A DNA stretch of 44,575 nt from Desulfobacteraceae bacterium (GTDB lineage: Bacteria > Desulfobacterota > Desulfobacteria > Desulfobacterales > Desulfosarcinaceae). Below are positions 18,289-25,308 of the stretch, piece by piece. The DNA lies in NCBI GenBank assembly GCA_013003715.1, contig JABDIN010000016.1, positions 1-44,575 of the forward strand, in the 5' to 3' direction. The translations under genes were made by a program, and so were the position numbers. Position 1 is the first letter of the stretch; each line of letters begins with the position of its first letter. A model generated the notes under the pieces. That model had not been told where the DNA came from. It did not search any database and worked only from the letters and a program-made list of their open reading frames with translations.

Positions 18289-19467
18289 ATGGATGACAGG
18301 ACTGTTTTGAAAAATACCGGACTACGCGGTATCACCGTTGCCAGCACAAAAATTAGCGATGTTCAGGGTACGAAAGGGAAGCTGATATATCGCGGTTATC
18401 TTGTTCAGGATCTGGCTGAAAACACATCTTTCGAAGAAGTCATACACCTGCTGCTCCACGAAAGACTGCCCACTTCCGGCGAATTGTCAGCGCTGAAAGA
18501 CAAGCTGGCCGGATACAGGGCACTGCCGGCCGCTGTCATCGACGCATTGAAAACCATGCCCCATACAGCTCTGCCCATGGATATCCTTCAATCGGGCGTG
18601 AGTCTTCTCGCGCATCATGATCCGGACATACGAACCGTATCCAGGGATGCCTCCGTGGAAATGGGATTACGTCTGATTGCCAGATTCCCCACCATGCTCG
18701 CGGCCTGGGAACGCATCAGGAACGGCAAGGACCCCATCGATCCGGACCCCGGCCTGGACCAGGCCGCCAATTACCTGTACATGAGGACCGGAGAAAAACC
18801 GGATACGGAAACCGCTCGCTCCTTTGATATCGCCCTGGTTCTGCATGCAGAGCATTCATTCAATGCCTCCACATTCTCCGCCAGGCAGGTTGCCTCCACA
18901 CGGGCGCATATGTATGCGGCCGTAAGCGCGGCGGTGGGTTCCCTGTCCGGCGATCTCCACGGTGGCGCCAATGTCAGGGTAATGGAAATGCTGCTGAATA
19001 TCGGCGATCCGGATAATGTCGAAGCTTTTGTGAACAGGATTCTTGATGAAGGCAAATTGATAATGGGACTTGGCCATGCGGTCTATAAAACCGATGATCC
19101 CCGGGCGGGCATTATTTCCGAAATGTCCAGAAAGATAGGGGAACGGATAGGAGAGACCAAATGGTATGAAATGTCAAAATTACTGGAAAAAAAGGGAAAG
19201 GCGGCATTCAAAGACAGGAAAGGCACGGATATCTTTGTAAACGTCGATTTTTACAGCGCCTCGTTCTATTATGGTCTGGGTATTCCGGTTGATCTTTTCT
19301 CACCGATATTTGCCATTTCACGCGTGGCGGGATGGGCCGCACACGTGATCGAGGAACAATATGCCGAAGCAGCGCCGAAACCGATGCTGTACCGCCCGGA
19401 ATCCGAATATGTCGGCGAATACTGCGGACCGGACGAATGTTCCTTTGTGGCAATGGATGAGAGATAA
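18289..19467 (+). CDS. Citrate synthase family protein
   Basis: 392 aa, a compact Gram-positive/archaeal-type citrate synthase length. I chose ATG 18289, with GGAGGGG upstream, over an in-frame ATG 21 nt earlier. Catalytic residues are in place: H224 (GDLHGGAN), H263 (LGHAVYK) and D320 (VNVDFYS), with the substrate-binding Arg in DDPRA. It condenses acetyl-CoA with oxaloacetate; a 2-methylcitrate synthase activity cannot be excluded from sequence. It is followed after only 18 nt by a PerR-type regulator, an unusual pairing that would tie the entry step of the TCA cycle to oxidative stress control. Confidence 0.92.
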   Translation: MDDRTVLKNTGLRGITVASTKISDVQGTKGKLIYRGYLVQDLAENTSFEEVIHLLLHERLPTSGELSALKDKLAGYRALPAAVIDALKTMPHTALPMDILQSGVSLLAHHDPDIRTVSRDASVEMGLRLIARFPTMLAAWERIRNGKDPIDPDPGLDQAANYLYMRTGEKPDTETARSFDIALVLHAEHSFNASTFSARQVASTRAHMYAAVSAAVGSLSGDLHGGANVRVMEMLLNIGDPDNVEAFVNRILDEGKLIMGLGHAVYKTDDPRAGIISEMSRKIGERIGETKWYEMSKLLEKKGKAAFKDRKGTDIFVNVDFYSASFYYGLGIPVDLFSPIFAISRVAGWAAHVIEEQYAEAAPKPMLYRPESEYVGEYCGPDECSFVAMDER

Positions 19468-19485
19468 CAAAAGGGGTGGATCGTT

Positions 19486-19929
19486 TTGCAAAATGGACCC
19501 AAATTCAGAATGACCCGTCAACGGCAGGTTATTTTAGAAGCACTCCAACGGTACAATACGCATCCCAGTGCGGATGAAGTCTACGAAATGGTAAGGGCCG
19601 AACTGCCCAGAATAAGCCTGGGAACGGTGTATCGGAATCTTGAGATTCTCACGGAACTCGGAGAGATACAAACCCTCACCCTCAGCGGCAGCATGAAACG
19701 ATTCGACGGGAATCCCAAAAAACATTATCACATCCGCTGCACCCGCTGCGACCAGGTGGACGATGCCCCCATCGCACCGCTGAACCGGTTGGAGGATGAT
19801 CTTTACGGTGCCACCGTCTACACGATTATAGGGCATCGTCTGGAATTTTTGGGGTTATGCCCGGAATGCACCAAAATCGTCAAGGAGGAGACGGACCATA
19901 TACCGGAAATCGCCGGTGAGCACATTTAA
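19486..19929 (+). CDS. perR: Fur-family transcriptional regulator, probably PerR
   Basis: 147 aa beginning with TTG at 19486, 5 nt after AAGGGGTGGA; the next ATG (19510) would trim the N-terminal helix. A winged helix with RMTRQRQVIL and SLGTVYRNLEIL is followed by a dimerisation domain with the structural zinc site CTRC and CPEC and a His-rich regulatory site (KHYHIRC). The PerR rather than Fur choice rests on context: rubrerythrin, desulfoferrodoxin, rubredoxins and a flavodiiron protein follow. PerR senses peroxide through metal-catalysed His oxidation and derepresses such genes. It is probably co-transcribed with citrate synthase and may repress itself through the 18195 box. Confidence 0.88.
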   Translation: MQNGPKFRMTRQRQVILEALQRYNTHPSADEVYEMVRAELPRISLGTVYRNLEILTELGEIQTLTLSGSMKRFDGNPKKHYHIRCTRCDQVDDAPIAPLNRLEDDLYGATVYTIIGHRLEFLGLCPECTKIVKEETDHIPEIAGEHI

Positions 19930-19992
19930 CCGGTTTTTTCATTCATTATCCGCCCATTCTTTTTTGTCAGCCGCGTGTATCGCCGGATCGGA

Positions 19993-20349
19993 TCAGCTTT
20001 CCAGTTGATGCTGCAACCAATCCCGTACCGGCCCGTCTATCGCATAAACCCCTTTCAGGTCCCCATTTTCCTTTAAAAACCGTTGTTTGATTTGGGTGGG
20101 CATCTCGATACGGGCCAGTTCCTCCGCGTTTTCAGAATTTCTCCGGACCAGATAGATCACGGGGTCATCCTTCCACGTGTTCACGACAAAATAGTGTGAT
20201 ACATCCGCTTTTGAACGAATGACATAATTGCTGCGTGCCCAGTTGTTGCCCCATTCCAGATACAGCCGAACGGCTTCTTCCGGGGTCATATCCCAATCGA
20301 TGTCGTTCACCAGCTTTCTATTTTTTTTAATTTGGCTTAAATTCATCAT
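19993..20349 (-). CDS. DVU0772-family protein of unknown function
   Basis: 118 aa, soluble, without Cys or a signal peptide. The sequence (DWDMTPEEAVRLYLEWGNNW, SHYFVVNTW, YLVRRN) matches what I know as the DVU0772 family of sulfate reducers. From memory, DVU0772 of Desulfovibrio vulgaris was predicted to belong to the PerR regulon. Here the gene converges on perR with 63 nt between, which fits. No biochemical role is known to me. It may respond to peroxide, and I would not name a reaction. Confidence 0.85.
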   Translation of the reverse strand: MMNLSQIKKNRKLVNDIDWDMTPEEAVRLYLEWGNNWARSNYVIRSKADVSHYFVVNTWKDDPVIYLVRRNSENAEELARIEMPTQIKQRFLKENGDLKGVYAIDGPVRDWLQHQLES

Positions 20350-20964
20350 TGTTGAAACTCCGTTCGTTGTCCGGTCTTTCTCTTGTTAGCGCCACTTATA
20401 AAAGGCTAAGATGCCGATAGAAGTTGTCAATGGCAGTAGAAACTGCAATGGACATGCCATCGGGGCGTTTGTTCATGACCCCCGGCGCCGAGACCGAAAA
20501 GGTATGGAGGCCCGCAATCTCATTAGAATCACTGTTCCCTTAATAATATCCCTTGCAGCGAACGCGAAATCATTATAAAAAAAACCAATCTCATGTAGTA
20601 TGGTCGTTCGAGTATCATTGATATAGTGTATTGCGATACACTTATGTATCAAATTCATCCGGGATATCATGAGACAATTGTTTTTAGATTTTAATATCAG
20701 ACAGTTAACATCAGCAACCGTTTTTCGACCATTTAAATGAACTGATTTTTGACCATTTTGTGTCTCAAAAGCACCAGTTCGGCGATACGGTATGCGCCCT
20801 GATAAAAACCAGTTAGAACCGCATCCGATCAAGCTCTCTTTATAATTCCAGCCAGTCCTCTGTGTTGGCACACATCTTGATAATCAGGGTTATAATTCAA
20901 GTTCAGCATTTCAGTTTTATTTGATCCATCGTATCGAGGGTTTCCACATGGAGATGAAATATCC
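20350..20964. other. Long intergenic region with hairpins and IS-like repeats
   Basis: 615 nt. A 132-codon minus ORF (20473-20871) shows no family features and I do not accept it. Seen here: a small hairpin GCAGT-AGAA-ACTGC (20433-20446) nested inside CCGAT/ATCGG arms upstream of the DVU0772-family gene; a perfect GTGTAT-TGCG-ATACAC palindrome (20625-20640); IS-end-like direct repeats (20721-20759); and a sigma-54-like sequence TGGCAC-N5-TTGA (20866-20880) that lacks the key C at -12, ahead of the 69-aa gene. The region is AT-richer than its surroundings and may be the scar of a lost element. Confidence 0.45.
20721..20759. repeat. Imperfect direct repeats resembling an IS21-family end
   Basis: TTTTTCGACCATTT (from 20721) recurs as TTTTTGACCATTTT (from 20746), a 25-nt period. 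On the minus strand these read as ATGGTCGAAAAA and TGGTCAAAAA, the style of terminal repeats I associate with IS21-family elements. No transposase or second end is found, so at most this is a remnant. Confidence 0.3.
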
Positions 20965-21174
20965 GTGAAGGCATGTGATGACAACATAAGAAAAACACTG
21001 GCACTGGCGCTGGAAATGATCACACTTGCCGACCAAGGTGATGCGGAAAGAGAGGATACGGGTTGCGGGATCATATACGGCATTATGAGGGATTGCGGGT
21101 ATAAATTACAGCAAATGGCGGAAAAAGAAAAATCCAAGCACATTGCGAAAGGCTGGTGGAAGGAGAACCGTTGA
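20965..21174 (+). CDS. Small conserved-looking protein of unknown function (69 aa)
   Basis: GTG start at 20965 with GGAG about 11 nt upstream. The predicted protein is charged and helical (LALALEMITLADQGDAERED, then CGIIYGIMRDCGYKLQQMAEKE). The pattern LADxGDxxREDxxCGxxxGxxRDxxYKxxxxAExE is one I associate with unnamed small proteins in related anaerobes, so I accept it as real. No function is known. It lies 99 nt upstream of rubrerythrin on the same strand, with a Fur/PerR-like palindrome in between, so it may or may not share regulation with it. Confidence 0.65.
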   Translation: MKACDDNIRKTLALALEMITLADQGDAEREDTGCGIIYGIMRDCGYKLQQMAEKEKSKHIAKGWWKENR

Positions 21175-21192
21175 TTAAGAATATATCCATAA
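21175..21192. promoter_or_regulatory. Candidate PerR/Fur-like operator upstream of rubrerythrin
   Basis: TTAAGAATATATCCATAA is an AT-rich 18-bp imperfect palindrome (7 of 9 pairs), about 80 nt before the rubrerythrin start. A separate hairpin GCAGAG-CATCGA-CTCTGC (21206-21223) follows in the leader. The operator role is inferred from form and from the neighbouring perR. Confidence 0.35.
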
Positions 21193-21273
21193 CCAGGTTG
21201 AAATTGCAGAGCATCGACTCTGCTGCGCACATACACAATTAATTACCGAAAACATCAATTAAGGAGGAAAGAA

Positions 21274-21849
21274 TTGCAAAGCCTAAAAGGAACACAAACA
21301 GAAAAAAATCTAATGGGTGCTTTTGCAGGTGAGTCCCAAGCCAGAAATCGCTACACCTATTTTGCCAGTGCCGCCAAAAAAGAAGGATTCGTGCAGATCT
21401 CCAAGATTTTTGAGGAAACCGCCAATCAGGAAAAAGAACATGCCAAGCGCTTCTTTAAATTTCTGGAGGGTGGAGAAGCTGAAATAACAGCCGCATTCCC
21501 GGCCGGCATTATCGGTACAACCCTGGAAAACCTGAAAGCCGCGGCTGCTGGTGAAAATCACGAACACACCGAATTATATCCCGGTTTTGCAAAAGTCGCC
21601 CGTGAAGAGGGTTTCGAGGCCATCGCCATGGTTTTTGAAGCCATTTGCGTAGCTGAAAAACAACATGAAAAAAGGTACAATGATCTGGCCGCAAACATCG
21701 AAAACAATCAGGTGTTCAAACGCAGTGAAAAAAAGGTATGGCGCTGCATCAATTGTGGTTATCTCTATGAAGGAGAAGAAGCACTTGACATGTGCCCGGC
21801 CTGCGCACATCCCAAAGCGTACTATGAATTACTTGGAGAAAACTGGTAG
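21274..21849 (+). CDS. rbr: Rubrerythrin
   Basis: 191 aa starting at TTG 21274, directly after AAGGAGG, so the rare start is well supported. The N-terminal ferritin-like four-helix domain carries the diiron ligand glutamates (GESQARNRY, EETANQEKEHAK, AREEGFEAIA, AEKQHEKRY). The C-terminal rubredoxin domain (about 154-185) has CINC and CPAC. It reduces hydrogen peroxide in the cytoplasm with electrons from rubredoxin or a related carrier. It is a core member of PerR regulons in sulfate reducers and sits next to desulfoferrodoxin, which makes the peroxide it consumes. Confidence 0.97.
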   Translation: MQSLKGTQTEKNLMGAFAGESQARNRYTYFASAAKKEGFVQISKIFEETANQEKEHAKRFFKFLEGGEAEITAAFPAGIIGTTLENLKAAAAGENHEHTELYPGFAKVAREEGFEAIAMVFEAICVAEKQHEKRYNDLAANIENNQVFKRSEKKVWRCINCGYLYEGEEALDMCPACAHPKAYYELLGENW

Positions 21850-21931
21850 ATCGGTCCATTGAAATTAATTTGTTTTTTACAATCACAAAATCAACAACAG
21901 CCGGATTGAAAAAATCCGGGAGGAGGAAAAA

Positions 21932-22306
21932 ATGGCGGAGATGCTTCAGGTTTACAAATGTGAACTATGTGGCAATATTGTCGAAGTGCTCACCGGAGGT
22001 GCCGGGGAACTGGTATGTTGCGGACAGCCAATGGGTCTGTTAACCGAAAATACGGTTGACGCCGCAAAAGAAAAGCATGTACCTGTTCTTGAAAAAGTAG
22101 ACGGGGGATATAAAGTCTCCGTGGGCAGTGTCGCGCATCCCATGGAGGAGAAACATTTTATCGAATGGATCGAATTGATCGCCGACGGGAAAGCTTATCG
22201 CCAGTTCCTCTGTCCGGGAGAAGCGCCCGAGGCTGTATTCAACGTAAACGCCGAAAAGGTAACCGTGAGAGAGCATTGCAACCTCCACGGATTATGGAAA
22301 GCCTAA
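21932..22306 (+). CDS. dfx: Desulfoferrodoxin (superoxide reductase)
   Basis: 124 aa, the two-iron class. Centre I cysteines are C10, C13, C29 and C30, and centre II ligands are H49, H69, H75, C116 and H119. It reduces superoxide to hydrogen peroxide without making oxygen, using electrons from rubredoxin. A perfect 7-bp hairpin (CCGGATT, GAAAA, AATCCGG; 21901-21919) ends next to the AGGAGG ribosome site and could modulate translation. A rho-independent terminator follows at 22369. Confidence 0.97.
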   Translation: MAEMLQVYKCELCGNIVEVLTGGAGELVCCGQPMGLLTENTVDAAKEKHVPVLEKVDGGYKVSVGSVAHPMEEKHFIEWIELIADGKAYRQFLCPGEAPEAVFNVNAEKVTVREHCNLHGLWKA

Positions 22307-22368
22307 CGCCTGAGGATTTAAAAACATGCACAGCGCGGGTGTTGAATTTAACAAGGAACAAGGATATC

Positions 22369-22397
22369 AATGCCCCGGTATGACACCGGGGCATTTT
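22369..22397 (+). terminator. Rho-independent terminator after desulfoferrodoxin
   Basis: An 11-bp perfect stem AATGCCCCGGT / ACCGGGGCATT with a 5-nt loop, ending in TTTT. It lies 62 nt after the dfx stop and 50 nt before the rubredoxin-like gene. The short T-run suggests partial read-through. Confidence 0.75.
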
Positions 22398-22447
22398 GGA
22401 TCCACTATCAAAAAAATTAACAGGATGTCAATGAGAGGAGTTATGCC

Positions 22448-22603
22448 ATGACCAGTTGGAAATGTGGCAATTGCGGCCATACACTCGAGGCGGACCGGCC
22501 ACCGGAACAATGTCCGTCATGCAAGGAAAAATGTGAGTTTTTAGACAATACCTGCTACACGCCGGATTGTCAGCATCAGGGAACGGACAACCGCATCAAG
22601 TAG
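22448..22603 (+). CDS. Rubredoxin-like mini protein (Rdl type)
   Basis: 51 aa; ATG at 22448 follows AGGAG. Two knuckles, CGNC (C6, C9) and CPSC (C22, C25), form a rubredoxin-like iron or zinc site much shorter than a true rubredoxin. Further cysteines are C29 (KEKCEF), C36 (NTCYT) and C41 (PDCQH). Rubredoxin-like Rdl proteins occur next to perR and rubrerythrin in sulfate reducers and are thought to carry electrons. The extra C-terminal cysteines suggest a second metal or redox site. Confidence 0.85.
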   Translation: MTSWKCGNCGHTLEADRPPEQCPSCKEKCEFLDNTCYTPDCQHQGTDNRIK

Positions 22604-22694
22604 CGACACCGCACGGCATGCGCAACGACCCGTCTGACAAGGCCGGAAATGATTGTCTCTCTTTGTAAACCCAATATCAAATTCGGAGAGTGAA

Positions 22695-23129
22695 ATGGCG
22701 AAAGTATTGATTGTATGTGCAACACGTACCGGCGAGACCATGGATATCGGGAACCTGATCGCAGAAGGTGTCCGTATTTCCGGTCACGAAGCCCAAGTTG
22801 TTAAATTCAATGAAATCAAAAAGGAAAGCGACCTTGAGGGATTTGACGGTGTCGTACTAGGGTCGGCCACCTACCACGGAGATATGATCCAGGGCATGAA
22901 AACCATTCTCTTTCTGGCGGAAAAAGCCAACCTGGAAGGCAAGGCCGGTGGAGCATTCGGGGCCTTCGGATGGAGCGGAGAAGCACCGGATCGGATATAC
23001 GACACCATGAAAAACATTTTCAAGATGAATATGGTCGGCAATCCCCTGCGCCTCAAGTCCGCCAGCATTCAAGGCGGTATCAAAATGGCCCAGGATTACG
23101 GCCGCGAAATCGTGGCGAAACTGGGGTAA
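22695..23129 (+). CDS. Flavodoxin
   Basis: 144 aa from ATG 22695, preceded by GGAGAG; an upstream in-frame ATG at 22653 lacks this. The phosphate-binding loop (CATRTGETMDIG), the first flavin loop (LGSATYHGDM) and the second (GAFGWSGEAP) mark a flavodoxin close to the FMN domain of A-type flavoproteins such as the one at 25309. It is a one-electron carrier in the cytosol that can stand in for ferredoxin. It sits in the oxygen-defence gene series and probably feeds one of its reductases. Confidence 0.92.
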   Translation: MAKVLIVCATRTGETMDIGNLIAEGVRISGHEAQVVKFNEIKKESDLEGFDGVVLGSATYHGDMIQGMKTILFLAEKANLEGKAGGAFGAFGWSGEAPDRIYDTMKNIFKMNMVGNPLRLKSASIQGGIKMAQDYGREIVAKLG

Positions 23130-23222
23130 CCCTGTCGGCATTCAGCCCCGTATCGGCGGAAATCTGTTCCACACTGAGCGAATCAATAAAAAAACCTTTT
23201 AAACATATACGAGGAGAATATC

Positions 23223-23411
23223 ATGACCACGACACCTCAACATTGCCCCGGATTTAATGACCTGAAACATCTGAAATCATTCAAATGCAAGTGCCCCGGT
23301 TGTGGAGCGGAAAAAGAAATCTTTTCCGATGAGTTTGATCGAACACACACATGCACCAAGTGCAACAATGAAATTGATTTTTCACAATGTACCCTGGAAG
23401 GAGAAGCCTAA
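23223..23411 (+). CDS. Small Cys-rich (zinc-ribbon or rubredoxin-like) protein, 62 aa
   Basis: ATG at 23223, preceded by GAGGAG. Cysteines C8, C22, C24, C27 (CKCPGC) and C44, C47 (CTKC), C56 give a probable ribbon binding one metal through CxxC pairs. The TCTKCNNEIDFSQC end resembles zinc-ribbon knuckles. I do not recognise a named family. Its position between flavodoxin and the triheme cytochrome suggests a redox or metal-handling role, which is inference. Confidence 0.75.
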   Translation: MTTTPQHCPGFNDLKHLKSFKCKCPGCGAEKEIFSDEFDRTHTCTKCNNEIDFSQCTLEGEA

Positions 23412-23504
23412 TATCGGCCGAATTCTTCTATGGATTCAGCCCATGCGCTATCCGATAATTTTTAATTCGACTGAATCAGGCAATATAAACTAAGGATTCC
23501 AAAT

Positions 23505-23852
23505 ATGAAACGAATGATCTGGCTGATGGTTGCGTCTATCATGATATTCGGAACGGGCATAGCCATCGCAGAGTTGAATAGTGGTCCGGAAGAATTGACC
23601 ATCGATGGCGGTGACCGCGGAAATGTACCCTTCCCCCATAGAAAACACCAGACCAACCTCAAAGACTGCAATATCTGCCATGCCGTTTTCCCGCAGAAAA
23701 CAGGTGCTATTGCGGAGATGAAAGCCCAGGGCAAATTGAAACAGAAAGATGTGATGAACAAGCAGTGCACCAAGTGCCACCGGAATGAAAAAAAAGCGGG
23801 AAACCCTTCCGGTCCGACCACATGCGCCAAATGTCACATGAAGAAAGGATAG
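23505..23852 (+). CDS. Triheme cytochrome c (c7-type, class III family), periplasmic
   Basis: 115 aa. Signal peptide of about 22 residues (KRM, hydrophobic core, AIA then E). Three CxxCH haem sites: C55-H59, C88-H92 and C107-H111. Extra His residues H45 and H48 (PFPHRKH) and others can serve as distal ligands, as in cytochrome c3 and c7. It would be exported and haem-loaded in the periplasm, where it shuttles electrons between dehydrogenases or hydrogenases and membrane complexes. It is co-directional with the flavin reductase fusion gene, only 7 nt downstream, so they are likely one transcript although their products lie in different compartments. Confidence 0.93.
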   Translation: MKRMIWLMVASIMIFGTGIAIAELNSGPEELTIDGGDRGNVPFPHRKHQTNLKDCNICHAVFPQKTGAIAEMKAQGKLKQKDVMNKQCTKCHRNEKKAGNPSGPTTCAKCHMKKG

Positions 23853-23859
23853 AGCAACG

Positions 23860-24831
23860 ATGCTGGTTCTGGGACTTCAAGGCAGCCCGCGAAAAAAGGG
23901 CAACACCCGTTTCCTTCTGTCCGCCGCCCTAAAGGAGGCTCGGGAAAAATATGGCGCCCACACACAAATGATTGACGTGGATGCCATGAACATCGTTCCC
24001 TGCAAGGAATATATCGTGTGTGAAAAAAAGGGGTTCTGCCCCATTGACGACGATATGCGGACCCTCGTCTATCCCTTGTTGAGACGCGCGGACATCATTA
24101 TTGCGGCCTCCCCTGTCTTTTTTTACAATGTCACGGCTCAGCTCAAGGCGTTGATTGACCGGAGCCAGACCCTGTGGGCCAGAAAATATAAATTAAAACT
24201 CAAGGATCCCGGCAGCGGACAACGGCGGGGATTCCTCATGTCCGTGGGCGCCACCCGCGGGAAACAATTATTCGACGGTATCCACCTGACAGCCACCTAT
24301 TTTTTCGATGCCGTGGATGCTGTCTATTCAGGCAGTTTAACCTATCGCGATATCGAATCGGCCTCGGATATGGCCAAACATCCCACCGTGGATGCTGATA
24401 TCAGGGGCGCCGTCGAATCACTTTGCGCACCGCTGGCCCGACGCCGGAAGATATTGTTCCTCGGAGAGCAGGGCGCCTGCCGCAGCCTGGTGGCCGGCGC
24501 TTATGCCAGAAAATATGCCGGAGACAAGCTGGATGTGCTGGCAGCCGGGGCGAATCCAGCGGCGATTCCGGACAAAAACGCGGTGGCCGCGATGGCCCAA
24601 AAGGGAATTGACCTGGCATTTCACACCCCTCGCGCCATCGGGGATGCACTGTCGGAACACCCCCCGGATGTCATCGTTATCATGGGGCCGGACATACCGG
24701 TACCGAAGGCAACGACGGCGGCTGTCATCAAGTGGGATATGCCCGCAGTCGATGGGGATTCCGCCTCCGCCGTACAAACCGCCTGTGAAAATATTGAACA
24801 CCGGATAAAGGAAATGGTTGAAACTCTGTGA
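23860..24831 (+). CDS. NADPH-dependent FMN reductase-like domain fused to a degenerate ArsC/LMW phosphatase domain
   Basis: 323 aa. Residues 1-190 form a flavodoxin-fold FMN reductase / iron-sulfur flavoprotein domain (GSPRKKGNT phosphate loop; SPVFFYNVTAQLKALIDR). Its Cys region has C48, C54 and C60, where Fe-S flavoproteins have four cysteines, so one is missing. Residues 197-323 match arsenate reductase / low-molecular-weight phosphatase: FLGEQGACRS aligns with the P-loop CX5RS, but the nucleophilic Cys is Gly (G202), while C207, R208 and S209 remain. KWDMPAVDG matches the HWDxPDP region. Phosphatase or arsenate reductase activity by the standard mechanism is therefore unlikely; the domain may bind an anion or be regulatory. 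Confidence 0.85.
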   Translation: MLVLGLQGSPRKKGNTRFLLSAALKEAREKYGAHTQMIDVDAMNIVPCKEYIVCEKKGFCPIDDDMRTLVYPLLRRADIIIAASPVFFYNVTAQLKALIDRSQTLWARKYKLKLKDPGSGQRRGFLMSVGATRGKQLFDGIHLTATYFFDAVDAVYSGSLTYRDIESASDMAKHPTVDADIRGAVESLCAPLARRRKILFLGEQGACRSLVAGAYARKYAGDKLDVLAAGANPAAIPDKNAVAAMAQKGIDLAFHTPRAIGDALSEHPPDVIVIMGPDIPVPKATTAAVIKWDMPAVDGDSASAVQTACENIEHRIKEMVETL

Positions 24832-24900
24832 ATGAGGTCGTATAGAGCTACAATAATCTATTGTCTGATGAACACTGTAATAAAAGGAGGAAATTGAGGA

Positions 24901-25062
24901 ATGGATAAATATGTTTGTACCATCTGTGGCTATGTTTATGATCCTGCGGCCGGCGACCCCGATAACGGCGTGGAGCCGGGTACCGCATGGGAAAATGTTC
25001 CGGATGACTGGGAATGCCCGGTGTGCGGCGCCGGCAAAGACGATTTTGAAAAAGAAGATTAA
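24901..25062 (+). CDS. rub: Rubredoxin
   Basis: 53 aa, the standard length. Iron ligands are in [15 protein letters not shown] (C6, C9) and [11 protein letters not shown] (C39, C42); the aromatic core residues Y4, Y11, Y13, W30, W37 and F49 are present. Ribosome site AAAGGAGG lies 10 nt upstream. It is a cytosolic one-electron carrier, and is the known donor to the flavodiiron oxygen reductase Roo, to desulfoferrodoxin and to rubrerythrin, all of which are encoded here. In Desulfovibrio gigas, rubredoxin and roo are adjacent. Here 246 nt with two inverted repeats separate them. Confidence 0.97.
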   Translation: MDKYVCTICGYVYDPAAGDPDNGVEPGTAWENVPDDWECPVCGAGKDDFEKED

Positions 25063-25145
25063 GTTCCGTTCCAGACATTAGCCGGGTGTTGAAAATCGTC
25101 ACAGCAGCCGGGTGACGTCTGTTTTTAATCCCTGTTCAGGACTCT

Positions 25146-25173
25146 CGCAAAAATTCATTGACACATTTTTGCG
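25146..25173. repeat. Perfect 9-bp inverted repeat between rubredoxin and roo
   Basis: CGCAAAAAT and ATTTTTGCG are separated by 10 nt. The stem is AT-rich but ends in CGC/GCG. It lies 84 nt after the rubredoxin stop. It could be a weak terminator, since the second arm carries five T, or a protein-binding site. Confidence 0.5.
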
Positions 25174-25196
25174 GGCCCTGAAGCACGATCACCCCG

Positions 25197-25240
25197 ATGC
25201 CCTTTCAGTATCGACTTCTATATCGATTCGGAAAGGGCAT
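25197..25240 (+). repeat. Long hairpin in the leader of the flavodiiron gene
   Basis: ATGCCCTTTC (25197-25206) pairs with GAAAGGGCAT (25231-25240), and an inner ATCGA/TCGAT helix (25210-25214 with 25223-25227) continues the stem to an 8-nt loop. It ends 68 nt before the roo start. With no T-run it is more likely a leader structure or mRNA stabiliser than a terminator. Confidence 0.6.
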
Positions 25241-25308
25241 TGGTACGTATGAGATAATCATCATCAAAGATTCCGGAAGGTATAAAGAAAGTTTTAAAAG
25301 GAAATGAT

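Noticed and set aside
20473-20871. 132-codon minus ORF in the long intergenic region
   Set aside because: Composition is irregular, it covers palindromes and IS-like repeats, and no family pattern or good ribosome site is visible.
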